DNA of 64,000 nt from Hygrocybe punicea (GCA_963556145.1 OY744473.1:2046001-2110000); one strand, 5' to 3'; counted from the stretch's first letter, positions 45,377 to 57,834 are shown. The notes: a model not told the origin generated them from the letters alone. Program-made: numbers and translations.

Positions 45377-47149
45377 TCACACGTCCGCTGCCGTCCACAT
45401 GGTAGCGGTGCTAGGGGACTGAGAGGGGAGATCAGGTTGCGCAAATTGTATCGGGACTAGCGCCGTCGCTAATAGTGGGCGATCGATTTGCCTGGCGTGA
45501 AGTATGATGCGACACGAGAGTAGGCTATGCATCACTCGTTGGATTCTGCAAGGAATGATGAGTAAGGTGTATTTAGAGAGACTAGGAACAGACGTAGTGA
45601 TGAGATCCTGATATTGGACCTGAAATGATCGGCAGATATCAGCCTTGCTCAAATTTGCCACAAAAACACAAACAACGAACCGGGCCCAAACTCAGTACCA
45701 GGACGTTGGAAAGAGATATTACTGCGAGGTCTTGATGAGAAGAAATTCGTTGGATTCGTTTCACACTCACAGAACAGGCAGAAATAGAAGAGAATTCCAT
45801 CTCGGTACAGGGTGGCGATCAATGGGCTTGCGGAACCTCTGAATTTCTTGTACCATCGGTATGTTGTCATGCTCACGATGACTTGGGGGATGCAATTGTC
45901 TTTGAGAAGGATAATTCGTGAAGAGTGGTTGTGAGATCTTACCAGTCTCGAATACAATGAGCATCACGAAATTGAAAAATATGATCGGGGTGCCACCTGC
46001 AATATTGCAGCCAGTGAACGACGGATAAGGAGGGGGGAGAGCTTCCAGATGCACATTTCAGCTTCATTCCACATCATGTTTTATTGCGCTAAAATTACCC
46101 ACCTATGATGGCACGAAGAAAGATTGCTGTGATTACTAGAGATGGGATAAAGAAAGCCTGCCACAAGGTTGTCGACTGAAACAATTTTCAGACTAAGAAA
46201 AAGATACACACCGCCAATAATAACAACAATCCATACAAGACCTTTTTGCTTCTAGCCCAGAATGCGAAGGTACGTAATACAAGGATCACTGAAGCGCAAA
46301 AAAATGAAGCATTGAGATCTGAAAGGCAAGGGAAACCGAGCAAGAAAAGAGTTGCTTACACTCTGCGATGCCGATTCCAATTATAGTAAACCCTGGTGTG
46401 TTTCATGCAATGTTAGTGGGGGTGCACTGTCATCATAAGAACGGTCACGAACAACTCAGGATATTGTTCACAGGCAAACAGTACTAGATTAGGGAGCATC
46501 GTTGACAAATGACACTCAGATTCGCGAGGACCATCATAACTCACCTGGATTGGTAAGCGGGGAGCGACGCCGCCTACAACAGACAAGCTAATGCATCAGA
46601 AACCAGATCGTCTCTGTAAAAGAAGTTCATCACATGTCACTTACCATACACTGACAGAGAGACATCGACGAATGTAGGGTATCGGGAAAGAAAGTATAGG
46701 ATCTTCATGACGTTGAACTTGGAGGGCCAGACCAAACGGACCTATTATAGTCAAAGCACGATCCAAACACAACAAATTAAATTTTTAGACGGAGTACCGA
46801 GTCGGCAAGAACGAACCTCGTCTGCTAGTGTAAGAGAGTAATCGTATATCTGTCGAGCGAAATCAATGACAGGTATTAGGCGAATTCTGGCACTCACCAA
46901 TAACGCCATACTAGAAACTTTGACGAACGACATTATCAGATCGACGGTACGCAATGCCAGTGCACGTAAAGACAGCACGCACCGATGACATACTGGCAAG
47001 CCAGAATGAAGAAGACGACACAACAAAAAAAGTCAGTAAAGTAAAGCACAGTCGATTGGGGACTTGTTCCTCACATTGACTATCTGCAGACGCACGGCGG
47101 CGGGCACGGTAATCGACCCGGCGTCCTCGAAAGTCCTGAAGCTATCCAT
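45377..47149 (-). CDS. DUF6533-family membrane protein, copy B
   Basis: The start at 47149 gives MDSFRTFEDAGSITVPAAVR, parallel to copy A. The signature exons (IYDYSLTLADE, then VRLVWPSKFNVMKILYFLSR and a YPTFVDV segment at about 46745-46650) are present. Internal exons and introns align with copy A almost base for base between 46500 and 46740. The last shared exon holds RVMHSLLSCRIILHARQIDR near 45540-45480. The tail then diverges: copy B stops at 45377 after STATMWTAADV. Short indels relative to copy A sit mostly in introns. It is probably a functional multi-pass membrane protein of unknown role, though every junction was not verified. Confidence 0.75.
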
Positions 47150-47607
47150 CGTCAACGCACAAACGTTTTTCGCAACGTGGAAGATCGGTAGACTACTGAC
47201 ATTAAGAGAGCCAGTTTTGTTAAAACATCTCCTAGTAGCACACACAGACCTGGTGATCTCGTCAGGAACCCCGCCCACGCCAATCTCGGAGTACGTCAAA
47301 CTTGACTAACTTATACAGGACAGGGGAGCTTGCAGGACTTTTCCATAGAGAGTGTAGCTTACCAGGAAACACTGCCACATGATATCCACGTTACACACTA
47401 TTTGAAGATCATCGAAGGTGGTATCGGTTCGGTGGAAGTTGTGGTTGGCGCAGGGGCGAAACACGGGGTACAATTGAGCTGGTACCTGAGGCCTGAGAAG
47501 TCAACTAATAAAACGAACTATAAAATATATATTACAAAATTGTGTATATCGATACAGCATGTACTGTGCAAGTGAACAGGGGCCTCCGCTTGCTCCTGTC
47601 AATGTCG
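47150..47607. other. Upstream region of copy B
   Basis: No gene is seen. The short frames on both strands (47330-47575 plus, part of 47033-47299 minus) lack motifs. A TATAAAATATATATT tract lies near 47519-47533. Confidence 0.4.
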
Positions 47608-48568
47608 CTAATCCCCATTGTCCTTGTCCTTGTCCGGCCCTGGATCCTTATCCCTCCCATCTGGTATCTGCCCCTCCTCATGCCCACCTTTCACATCCCC
47701 TAAGCCTCCACCAGCGTCGACGCCATGCCGTGTTCGGTAAAGATAGCGAGTAGGAGGGAATGGACGGACCCTTTCAATGCTGAAACGGCTTACAATTGCC
47801 ATGTGTGAGCGGCGCTCCTAAAACTTGTATAGGATTCCGAGAAGAGGTTCATTGTTGGGTATGAATGGGACCTTGTTGAGGGGAATCTTGCGGAGAGGAA
47901 CAGCGTCTGGTAAGTAGGTAAGAGAGATTTTATTTGATGAGGGAGTGCCTTTGGGATCGAGCAAGATACACTGCTTTACCAAAAGGATACCGACGGTTTT
48001 CTTTACCTTTGCGACGCGATCTGGTGTTGGTTTCGTGTCCTTTGGGTTGTAATGCGATTGGGCAGGGACGTCAACCGCTTTGCAAATGGGTACACGAGAT
48101 GAAGTAAATTTTCTTGAGGTCATAGTCGAGTTTCGAGTCTATAGATGAAGACGTCCGTGATGGGTGTCGCCTAAGTTGGGCGGGGGATCAGTAAACTGGG
48201 GGTGGGTGATTTGGGTCCTCTCTGAGTTTGTTTCGGGAAAGGGATAGGGATAGGGAGAGGAGTTGGAGGACGGAGAGTGGAATGGGGAGGGGCGTTTGAT
48301 GCACTTGCTTGACTACCTTTTCCTGTGGATTGAGGGTAGCACCGATGATTGTGACTGTGTGGTTTTTGAGGCCACCGTTTAGAGCGCCACGAGAGTGCAT
48401 TGCGATGAGTTCTTTGAGCTCCGTGGGACGGTGTGACTAGGAGGGAGAGAGGGAGAGAGAGGGAGAGGGAACGGACCTGCTCTGCGGTAAATTATTCCGT
48501 GATGGGGACCGAGAGCGAACTCGAGGAGTTTTGCGACTGGCCAGGCGACGATGCCCCGATGATGGTAT
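47608..48568 (-). pseudogene. Fragment of a CNNM/Mam3-type DUF21-CBS protein
   Basis: Minus-strand pieces match the middle of Mam3/CNNM proteins, membrane proteins tied to Mg/Mn homeostasis. The end of the DUF21 domain reads WPVAKLLEFALGPHHGIIYR (about 48545-48485), followed by ELKELIAMHSRGALNGGLKN (about 48425-48365). The CBS-pair region includes VGILLVKQCILLDPK and PLRKIPLNKVPFIPNNEPLL. An in-frame TAG at 47818-47820 stands where the family has a Gln codon, before ERRSHMAIVSRFS. The transmembrane N-terminus is missing: homology stops at about 48568 beside a mariner end. Truncation plus nonsense mutation make it a pseudogene. Confidence 0.75.
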
Positions 48569-48570
48569 TA

Positions 48571-48596
48571 CAGTCGGTTGCATAAAGATTGAGAAA
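48571..48596. mobile_element. Solitary mariner-like terminus (26 bp)
   Basis: CAGTCGGTTGCATAAAG and nine further bases match the left end of the 30716-32457 element exactly, preceded by TA (48569-48570). No opposite end follows; the sequence passes straight into a Copia RT fragment. Confidence 0.7.
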
Positions 48597-48780
48597 TAGT
48601 TCCCAGATAAAATCCTCAAAGCCAGGTTCCTCAAAACCCGGCGGCTGTTCCATGTAGCATGTTTCATCAGGAGGTAGAAGTCCATTCAAGAAGGCGGTCT
48701 TGACATCAATTTGTTGCATATCATAATCGAGAGCAGCACTGAGGTGGAGTAGGACGCGAAAGGATAGGACCCCGGAATAT
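48597..48780 (-). pseudogene. Copia reverse-transcriptase fragment
   Basis: The minus strand reads FRVLLHLSAALDYDMQQIDV followed by KTAFLNGLLPPDETCYMEQP and PGFEEPGFEDFIWEL, a canonical Copia RT segment around the first catalytic Asp. It belongs to a different Copia family from the 36861-43954 element (compare VDVKNAYLNAEL there). It ends abruptly at the mariner terminus, and the upstream side loses similarity near 48780. Confidence 0.85.
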
Positions 48781-49289
48781 CTGTACTATTAGAGGCCAGA
48801 TCAGAAAATCCCAAATTCTGGATTCTCATGTCCGGATGAAAATCCACTTTTTTTGCCTTTTGTCCGGATGTTGAACTAGCCTGATGGCCGTTTGACGTCG
48901 CACGAGCTTGCAAGTGCGGGGAGAGCTAGGGCTTTGTAAGCGAGCCCAAATGGACTAATTGCCGCGGAAATAGCATCGACGCGAGCAATTCCTCGTATCA
49001 CACCTGACCCCCAGTGAAAACTCCACCTATCTAGATACTTTTAGGTAGATTCACATCCATGAAAAAATATTTTAGGAATTTAAATAGAATTCTGCGCCCT
49101 GAATAGATGTTTCGCCATTAAAATACTTTAAAAAACATTGCCATTTCGAATAGAAAACATTGCGATCGATTGTGTACGATTAAGAGCTGTCTAGGTGTAT
49201 CCCACTGCCCGCCCCGTTCCCCACCGCCCGTTCCCATTCCGTTCCGCGCTCCCCACCACCCTTTCTTCATTCTGCATCCCCTCTCCCAG
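48781..49289. other. Intergenic remnant
   Basis: No gene is seen. A minus-strand frame at 48686-48913 overlaps the RT fragment in another frame and is not considered real. Confidence 0.4.
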
Positions 49290-51469
49290 TCAACTGACAA
49301 GAGAATCTGCTGCTGCCTTCGCCGCTGCTGCTGCCGCCGCCTTCGCCGCTTTGATATCTTGCTTCATCTTGATGCTCCGCTGAATATAAACCTGCCGAAC
49401 GTCACACAGAGTTATATCAGTGAGCAATGGATCAACTTTCTGTCGTACGCACCTGTTTTTTGTCTTCATCAAGGATGTCCCAGGCGATATCGAACTCGGC
49501 CTTCGTAACTTGATTCTTCGTGCAGTATTCCTTCGCAAATAGGTTCCTGAGACAAGTGAGCTTTACTATATGGGGAACCACAAGCTGATTCAACTCACTT
49601 TGGGGTAGCCGACTGCGTACCGGTGTACTTCTTCTTTCCCTTGCCCGCCGCTGACGAAGTTGACCCTTCTTTCATCGCAGTATCAACCACAACTTGCCCA
49701 GACGCACTGTATAGATAGATTATATCAGATGGGCAAGTTTAAATGGAAAACGTACAATGGATTAATAATTCCGGGCAGTTGCTGCGATCCCGACACTGTC
49801 TTAGGTGCTTGGACCCGGTCCACGCCATCTTGAGGTGCCTGTATGCGTTCCGGGAGCGAATCTACAAACAGTCATTGAAACACTGAAGAAGCTAAAGCAT
49901 ATCTTCTTACATATCATTTCCTGGTCAGTGGGCAACGTCTGGGTATCTGAGGTAAGGGTGCTGGTGGTAGGCAGGACCGTTTCCGAGTCCTTTGAAGATC
50001 CCAATGAACCGCCAACCTCGCTGGAAAATGAGCCGGAGTTGGTGTGTTCCGGGGGCGAATCTACGACCACATTGAAGTGCCGAAGAAACTAAAGAATAAA
50101 TCGTACCTGTCATTTCCTGGTCAGCGCACAACTTCTGGGCATCTGGGGTCGGAGCTCCGATGGTAGGCGAGACCGTTTCCAAGTCCTTTGAGTTAGTGTT
50201 TGGTGTAGCTGGTGCTAAAAATTCTTTGGAAGTCGAGCGGGGGTCTGGAGATGGCGTGGATTTTACTGGGCTTTTCTTTGGAGACGCGCCAAGGTCGATA
50301 ACGTCCTGATTGCCTGACTGTGGAACTTTCAGCTTCTTCTTCTTCTTCATAGCTGGAGCCGTCGAGTTTCTCTTCTGCGGTAAGTGCATATAATCATCCT
50401 CCTTGTCCTTGTTCTCCTTGCTAGAAACGCCGACATCTTCCTGCTCGCTGTCTTCGCTGGAGGCACGCTGTCCATACCATCCCGGGTAGTTGATCGTAGC
50501 AATTGCGTCAAGTTTCCAATGGTCTTCACAGAGACGGAGTTCAGAGGCGTAGTTGTATATCTGCATACGCACAAAGTCACGAAAACCAGAGCTCCCTTTA
50601 CCCCATGTCACCGGTGCCATACCTCTCAATTGACACTCGCGCCAAATCTCGCGAAGCCGATTTGTGATCCCAGTGAGTCGGAAGCCGTCGATGGGGGTGC
50701 CATGTTCATCCTCCACATAACTGAATTTGACATTGATACCAGCTGCATGTCGTTTTTTGCATTTGATTCCTACAGAATTATTGACCGTTGTTATCAAGGC
50801 AGAATTTGGCCGGGCATTCCACTCATTTTTGCGCCAGTACTTCACCTCAGGGTAGTTCATTCTGTCAAGTGGTGTCAAAAGATTGTGAACATTCGATTGA
50901 GCGGGCGTGGAAGAGAAACCCAGGTTGCCGAATGTCGACAGACTGCCGGGTGTCGTCTGGATATTTAAGCTAGCTTCATTGGCAGAGCGACCTGTCTGGA
51001 ACATTGATTGCAACATTTCCCTGTCGCATAATTAGCAGTAGTCATAAAATTAAAAGTAACAAAATACTGGGAGAGCTCTAGTTGTGACTTCAGACAGATG
51101 TTTTCACGAAAAATATCTTGAAAAGCTTGGTTGTGGAGAAGAGAATCGTGGCCAAGTCTCCCAACAGTTGGCGTTTGGTGTATGCTGTGCTGGAATGCAT
51201 ATCACCGAGATCAGATGGATGGGGACAGAAGGTGAGTGTATGCGTACCATTTGACTTCCCGGACTCATATTCCAAGTACTAGTAGCGTTCTGGTGATTTT
51301 TTTGCGTCGTTTGAAGAGGTCTGCGAGCTTGTGATTGATTGAATAGAGGTGCTTGATTGGCTAGAGGTGCCATGGAGTACGAGCTTTGCATATCAGACGG
51401 AAAGGAAAGAAGCGACTCTGGTAAGTCGAAAGAGTCTTCAAGATCGGAATCATAGCGGTACAGTTGCAA
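49290..51469 (-). CDS. Agaricomycete orphan-family protein with repeated C-terminal segment
   Basis: The start at 51469 (MQLYRYDSDLEDSFDLPESL) leads through a Gln/Ser-rich region into a globular domain. That domain includes KYWRKNEWNARPNS, FSYVEDEHGTPIDGFRLTGI, REIWRECQLRGMAPVTWGK and SELRLCEDHWKLDAIATINY (about 50860-50460), an arrangement I recognise from multi-copy uncharacterised Agaricomycetes proteins. A basic KKKKKLKVP stretch and Ser/Pro-rich linker follow. Two related exons (ending CADQEM near 50110 and PTDQEM near 49910) repeat a TxPTxxAxTPDxQxL theme. The last exons read NLFAKEYCTKNQVTKAEFDI and an Ala/Lys-rich tail ending SLVS at 49290. A nuclear or DNA-related role would be a guess from composition. 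Confidence 0.65.
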
Positions 51470-53151
51470 TGGTAGGTGCGGTTAGCACACATATCTCTGC
51501 AAAGAGATCAGATCAACAAGGTCAGAATATATGAGAACATACTGCTGGCGGCTCAAAACACAAAAGACATATAAGTTGACGAAAGAGACTCTTTTAACTA
51601 CGGAATTGCGGAACCAATTCACGGAATCCCATCGCAAGTTAATAAAATACTATATTTTACTGTATGTAAATAGAAATTAAATAATTAAAAGTATCTAATT
51701 GGATCTTGCAAGACGGGGTTTTCACTGGGCCTGACCCCCGACTATTTTGCAGGCTGCTAAATCAGTGCTAAATGTTTTGCAAGTTGTTTGAATTTTGCAC
51801 ATCTATTTTAGCCCATTTAGTTCTTGATAAATGCTGAATTTGGATTCATTTACATCTATAAAGATTAATCATTTTGATTGAGATTTTGCACACACTAAAT
51901 GCAAATTACATGTTCTTTTAAGAGTGACAAAATCATAGATTTGCCTTCAATTTATTATAGATGTCATTGAATCATTCACAAACCTAATTAACAACCTCAC
52001 AAATGTTATGTCCATTAGCCCTTAAAATAAAATTTTTGCAACAAACAGAATGATTTATTTGTGGCTTTGTCAAAATTTAAATTTAGACAGCCTACCAATT
52101 TATAGCCTGTCTTGCGTGCAAAAGGATCATGTATTAATGTATTAATTCCAAGTTTTTTTTTTCCATGTACAACTGACCAAATTTATCATTTCTAAACAAT
52201 TGCAAACAAGTCAAAATGATGAATTTTGCTGGTGTGCTAAATTCATTGCCCGCTCAAGCGGTCCGCTGAGTGCCCACTGAGTGCCCGCTGCCCACTAGAT
52301 GCCTGCTGGATGCCCACTGGACACTGAAATACAACCAAGTGTTTCACAACAACCGCCATATTATTTCTATGCCTATGTAAGTTTTGACAAGATAACACGT
52401 CTGACAAATGAACAAGAAAACACAGAAACAAGAAAACACAGGAACAAGAAAACACAGGAACAAGAAAACACATAAGCCATCACAGACTGATAAATCGTGA
52501 GCCATAAACCAGTAGCAGGGAATGAACAGCTTGCCTCCAGTTTTTGAGAGCAGGATGGCTTGGGCTGTGGTAAAGAAGTGGCGGGGACACCAGCTGGTGC
52601 AACCACAGGCACAGCTGCTGCGGAGACACTTAGCCCAAATGGACCCACTGCTGGAACGGGTAACGGAGATGAGTGGCCTAGACTGTTTTCAGCGATTGAC
52701 AAGGCAGATTGCTGCACAGGATTATTCTCCATTCATGCTCTCTTGTGGTGGAAGCTTTGCGTGTTGTTTCGGTGGCAACTGTTGGGTGACCATCGGCGCA
52801 GTGAGACATCGGGCGAGAAAAAATCTCCGCTTAAACATCGAAAGCGGACTGTTACACTATTGCAAGCTGAAAGTGAGCTTGTGTGTGACTTCGCTGAGAA
52901 GGTCCTGCACATACCGTCTTCAATGCCAATTGCCGCCTGTGTATCCTCCTCAATCGGTCTGAAGGGGGTGAATGGCTTGGGAATATTCTGGAAAAAATCC
53001 CATGCAGCGTGATCCCATGTGAATGGGGCAGGGATATCATGTGCTAGGAATAAGGTAACCTTGTCCTGTCATGAGCGATCCCCGAGAGTAGTGATCGTGC
53101 CGACGCGGGGAGTATCCGGTGAAAAAGACGAAAGTAGCAAAGTAAGAAGAT
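51470..53151. other. Low-information region with simple repeats
   Basis: 51540-52240 is AT-rich without frames. At 52250-52320, TGCCCACTGAGTGCCCGCTG-type repeats occur, and at 52405-52475 an ACAAGAAAACACAGGA tandem repeat. Overlapping open frames at 52373-53012 on both strands lack recognisable motifs, and none is called. Confidence 0.45.
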
Positions 53152-54129
53152 TCAAAATGTCGGAACAGTAACCTGTGGCTGACCCGACTGCAGATGAGGC
53201 AAGTAACAGCGGCGGGCGTGCCATTCTTGCCTGTCAGAAAGGGCTCGTCTCTCGAAGAGCTGGATCTGCCAAACCTCGTGAAATTCAGAGATAGAAATAT
53301 GATCCTCGTCTGGGAATTGAGCTGGATCGACAATGGTAGCCTTGGTGCCCGAAATTAACATAATATTTTTCATCATCAAAGTTGTTGAATTCTTCCATAA
53401 TAAATGGGTTGACTCCGCAATGAAAAACGTAGAAGGTACGTGAAAACTCGTTTCGGCAAGTTGAATTGTCAACGACCATTCAGGATTTGTACAGCGCTTC
53501 AGAAACAACAGAAGTGTTGCCGTATTTGACGTTGAAGAAACTTCTTGAGATTGGTTCATCGTTTGGATGGGTTTCGTCTCCTGCCAGATGGCAGCAATAC
53601 AGATGCCGCTGACCGTCCCGTTCCTGCTTGGTAAGATGTTCTTATTTTGACGAAGCCTCCGCAGCGAGAAATCTTGGCCTTTCGCACGGCAGTTTGTTTG
53701 GTTCTGTGGGCTCTAGTGTAGCCAAGCTCAGGCGGTCGTGGGGCGGGCCGCTGCCCAGACTTCATCAAGATGAGAACGTGATTCCAACTGTTCGGATGCG
53801 TATTGTAGAAGCACCTCGACGTCACGCCATTTCTGTCGAATGGACAATTTTAATGTGAACAGGCCAGGATTCGGTGGTTCTAGGTCACGCTCCGAAGGAA
53901 TGTGAGTTAGGCACTCAAAGACACCAACGAAGACCGGGTTCACTGGTATGAAGGTTAACCAGCCATAGTTTGTATCCCACCAACGAGGGTTCATGTAATT
54001 ATGAAGTAGGGTACAGTTGGTGAACAGATCGGTTTCAAGATTCGAAGTGGTCGGGTTGGGCGGAGGAATGGTGGAAATGGTTCGAGAGGAGTTGGGAGAA
54101 TACCATAGCACGCCATCAATGTTGCTCAA
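53152..54129 (-). pseudogene. Orphan-family fungal protein, probably frameshifted
   Basis: The minus strand from 54129 starts MSNIDGVLWYSPNSSRTIST and includes TNCTLLHNYMNPRWWDTNYG and ECLTHIPSERDLEPPNPGLF, then RQKWRDVEVLLQYASEQL. This block is shared with uncharacterised Agaricomycetes proteins. Family sequence continues in another frame (ELGYTRAHRTKQTAVRKAK, near 53725-53670) with no plausible intron between, so a single-base shift near 53750 is likely. Further down an open frame (53559-53152, CTNPEWSLTIQLAETSFHVP) may be the first exon of another gene or the continuation. Confidence 0.5.
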
Positions 54130-54329
54130 AGAACCTGAATCGATTCGAGGACAGAGGTCAGTATTCAGAACAAGCGAGGTTCACGGTGAACGAACCTGAC
54201 GTCATGAGGAGCAGAGACAAGGTCACGAAAGAAAGTGCGGGGAAGGATTTACAAAGACAATGGGTGGCAGACAGCACAATGAACGTAATGGATGGGACAG
54301 TTGGAAGTCACAATGACTGAAGAATGGAG

Positions 54330-54575
54330 CGGGAGTCTGCAGGGTAGAAACCACTGAAGCGCGGAGTGGAAGTCTTCAGGGTAGAAACCACTGAAGCGCC
54401 GATGCAAAGTAGAGAAACGACTGAAGAACTGAGTTGAAGCAAATAGGATTCTTCAAGGTAGAAACCACTGAGTGAAGCGACAGGGCAAATGTTAGGGTTA
54501 TGTGAAAACCGGCAAAGAAGGGGTTTGCGATGAAGCAAATAGAGGAGTCTTCAGGGTAGAAACCACTGAAGCGTG
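54330..54575. repeat. Dispersed direct repeats around GGGTAGAAACCACTGAAGCG
   Basis: Four copies of a unit containing GTAGAAACCACTGA lie at about 54340, 54380, 54460 and 54556, with variable spacers. Two copies of TGTGCACTGGGTTTCCC lie further on at 54683 and 54756. No gene is seen between 54200 and 55000. Confidence 0.8.
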
Positions 54576-55017
54576 GATGAAGAAAAGATGCGTACCGTAA
54601 CTGTGACCATCACCGTGGCGGTGACAGGTGACATGTGACAAGTTCAAGTCTCAGTGGAAAAGTTCGTCCACTTCTACCGTCATGTGTGCACTGGGTTTCC
54701 CGTGCAGACTCCAATTCCTCCATTGCTTCCTAGGCTCGCTTTCTTCCTACAATTGTGTGCACTGGGTTTCCCATGCAGACTCCAATTCCTTTCGGTCTGA
54801 TCACTTCCTCCTCATTGTTGGCTTCGCGCGCGGGATGTCGTGGTGTCTTGCCGCTCGCTCGATCCTCACTCTAGTGTGCTGCGTTCCCACTTTGGCATCA
54901 CTCAACTCTGCATACCCCTTGCATTTCCCGCTTCTACCGTAACATACACGAGCTTTCATTCACCATAGTATTGATTTCCTGCCAAATCTGGCCATCACCA
55001 TTCGCCTCTCATTCCTA

Positions 55018-57388
55018 TCAGTCAAGTGCAGACATCACCGCCTCTAAATTGAATTCTTCTCCGGCATCAAGGCATCTCTTGTTCCACGTCGATAGCTCCT
55101 GATACCACTTTGCGCTATAAAAGTTGACGGGTAGCTTTGGGATAGCGTCCCTGATGCTGTCTCTTCCACCAACTCATTTGCGACGTCGGGGAGGATTTCC
55201 GGCTCGAGTGTTCCCGTATCCATTCGTAACGTTGTAGTCCCTGTCCACATGGGCTAAACACACCTCGATGATCGGCGAGTGCCATTCCAGCCTTTTCACT
55301 CGAAAGACTTTGCTTTGCCTCCTCCCGTCGGTTTCAACCTCACTTTCGTCAGAGCTCATCCCATCTCGTCCAAGTGTATTGATAACGCTATGAAGATCAT
55401 CCCATATCTGATCAATCGTTCCATCTGGATTCTCTCTGTTGTTCAACGCAATCTCTTCTCTCGTGAGGTAGAGCTGCCGAGGATCTTCATGAGTATTTTT
55501 TTTCCCTCCCTTTGGATGCATCTTTGCAATGGATTCTTACCTGTCGCCTCCTCGTGTTAGGTCATTGACGGCCCAGCGTCCTGAGGTGATGCGACCTCAC
55601 CCTTTCCTCGGCTTCCCAAGCAGACTCGATACCGTCCTCGGCGGTGAGAGTCTCGTTTTTGTTGATGCGCCGCTTGAGACGTGAGAGTCGAGAGCAGAAC
55701 ATCCCCGAAATTTCATCGTCAGTCAATCGCAAGTTGTGTTTTTGTTCACGACCTCGTTGAAGTGCTCCACAAACATTTCAGTGAGCTCTTGATTCCATTG
55801 CGATCTTAGCGGATTGCTCATAGGAAACTCCCAGTCAATTGTCATAGGCTTTAGGCTTGGACTGTAACCATCCTCCTCGAATGCCTGGAGTTCTTCAAGT
55901 GAGACCTGATGGCACTCCAATGCTTGGAGGTCTGTTTCAACACCCAAGAGCTTGTTCATCTCATCCTGTACCAGTTTCTGTCGCTACGTCAGTTACCATC
56001 ACATTAATGGTTTAGCACTTCATACCAGCTTTTCTGTGCGGTCCGCATCCCAAGGGCATTCAACGGTGGTTTTAAATCGGCCATGCCTCCACCTGTTACT
56101 GGTCACCCTGGCTCGCTGTCCTGTTTTGGAACCACCCCGAGGAAGCTGGTTCAGCACAAGCCGGTCTACGGTGCTGACGAGTGCTTCCACATTGCTGTTG
56201 AGCAGCTTTAGTCGGTCGTTGATGCATCTTCCGGCCATTGGATCAGGCTCAAAGTTTTTATTTTGCATGAAGGGCCTGGCACCTCCTCGTGGACGTGCAA
56301 ATTTGATCGGTCTCGGAACAGGAGATGGGACTCCTCTTCGCCTCGCTTCAGCATGCCGACTCTGTCAAAGTTTCATTTCTTCAGTGGTCAACATCATCGG
56401 CCCGCCGGACTGACCTCGCCATCTTCCTCTTCATCTTCTGACTCAAAAGCCATGTTGCCAACAACCTCCAATTCCTCCCTGATGTCGTCTTCCGTTGAAT
56501 CCTCACTTTGGTCCTGGTTGAGCAGCCGGCGAGGTGCCGGAATTCTCCTACGCGATGGAACTTGAGCAGGTGTTTGTACGCTGTCAAGTACCATTGACTC
56601 CTCATGGATATCGACCCTTGTGCCGCCCTCCCTTGCGTTGACACTGTCAAACGGGCGCATTTGACCTCGCAGCATGAGAGTGCGCATCTTAGTGTGCTCT
56701 TGCTTCACAACCCTCAGCTTTTCAGAAGTCAACAAATCAACACCAGATCAACGATGCATCTGATCCTTACCTTCACTTTCAACCTCCGATTCTGCGCCCG
56801 CAACGTCAGGTATTGCTGTTGATTGCGTTCATCATTTCCTACAATTCTGACTTTCTCGGTCCGGAACTAGGCGATTTTATCAACTCCTCTGTAACCGTGG
56901 CTCGTAAAGCCTATCCACACCTGAGGACTACTCGGTTTAGTTTTGCCCAACATGGTCCTGCTCTGATGAATCACTGTACGTCAACCAATAGCAGTTTGGT
57001 TGTTTTCGCCCGGTTTAGTGAGCTCGTGAATCTACGAAATGAAGTGGCACTGACTTGTCTGAGGATAGCTTGCTTCGTCATGTCCTGTCAAGTCACCTTC
57101 AGGCCCATCTCGGTTCGCGAATGACGAACATCACCCCGGAGAGCCTGCTTGTTCAAGACCATCTAGCCCACCCAAAGCATCGCCGGTCATTTCCTGTACC
57201 GATGGCTCTGCAGCCGCCATCTCTTGCTTGCCTTGTCCCTCTGGCTGCCATTCCGTGTCTTTCCGAGAATTCTGTTTGACGACGTTTGGTGGCGCTGCCC
57301 AAGGATTAGCCTCGTTGTCCGCCATGGTGACGTCGATGTCCACATAGGGCATGGCAAAGCTGACCATGTTCAAAAAGGTTGAGAACAT
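55018..57388 (-). pseudogene. Large Agaricomycete orphan-family protein with one premature stop
   Basis: The start at 57388 gives MFSTFLNMVSFAMPYVDIDV. Later segments are acidic (QDQSEDSTEDDIREELEVVG near 56510), then VECPWDADRTEKLV, EFPMSNPLRSQWNQELTEMF (about 55820-55760), RLSRLKRRINKNETLTAEDG, DGMSSDESEVETDG (about 55360), NVTNGYGNTRAGNPPRRRK and finally LPVNFYSAKWYQELSTWNKR near the end (stop at 55018). A TGA at 55174-55176 interrupts an otherwise continuous frame directly after NPPRRRK. The DGMSSDESE / GNTRAGNPPR / NFYSAKWY series is common to multi-copy uncharacterised proteins of Agaricomycetes. Its promoter and first exon are duplicated in inverse orientation at 61312-61807; a TATAAAAATG box lies about 35 bp before the start. 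Confidence 0.6.
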
Positions 57389-57722
57389 GATAGAGTGGTG
57401 TGTGTGTGGTTCAGGACATTTTTATACGTAACCAAGCGGTCTAGGGATAGGACCGGAATAAATTGTAACAATAAGTATGTGACTGTCAGAGAATGACTCC
57501 CCGCCCACCGACCGAATAAGGAAACCACCCTATCCAAATAAGGAAACCGCTCCCTATTGCCCTGCGAAACCGCCGCTATGATTCAACCAGCGGCTCCCAC
57601 CATGAAACCGCTCAGGGTAAGCGATGGATCATCTGCACGGTTCCTTCTTCGTATTCGTTCCGATTCTCCGATCCAATGGCCCTGACATATTCCATATTCC
57701 AACTCCTTATCCGCTCACACTC
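57227..57722 (-). repeat. Left arm of a 496-bp near-identical inverted repeat
   Basis: It pairs with 61312-61807. Only one difference was noticed by eye (first-exon AAA to CAA type change, near 57257/61772). The arm contains the promoter and first exon of the 55018-57388 gene. Similarity ends sharply on both sides. Confidence 0.92.
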
Positions 57723-57834
57723 AATCTTTCCATATTTGTACACAATTGTTATTTCCAAAGTATAGTACAAATGGTTTGAATCGTTATTCGGACATACAAC
57801 TGTTTGCTGACTCTTCCGAGACCTATGAGAGTTC

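Noticed and set aside
52373..53012. Overlapping 119-150 codon ORFs on both strands
   Set aside because: No motif, simple-repeat content at one end and no supporting splice structure.
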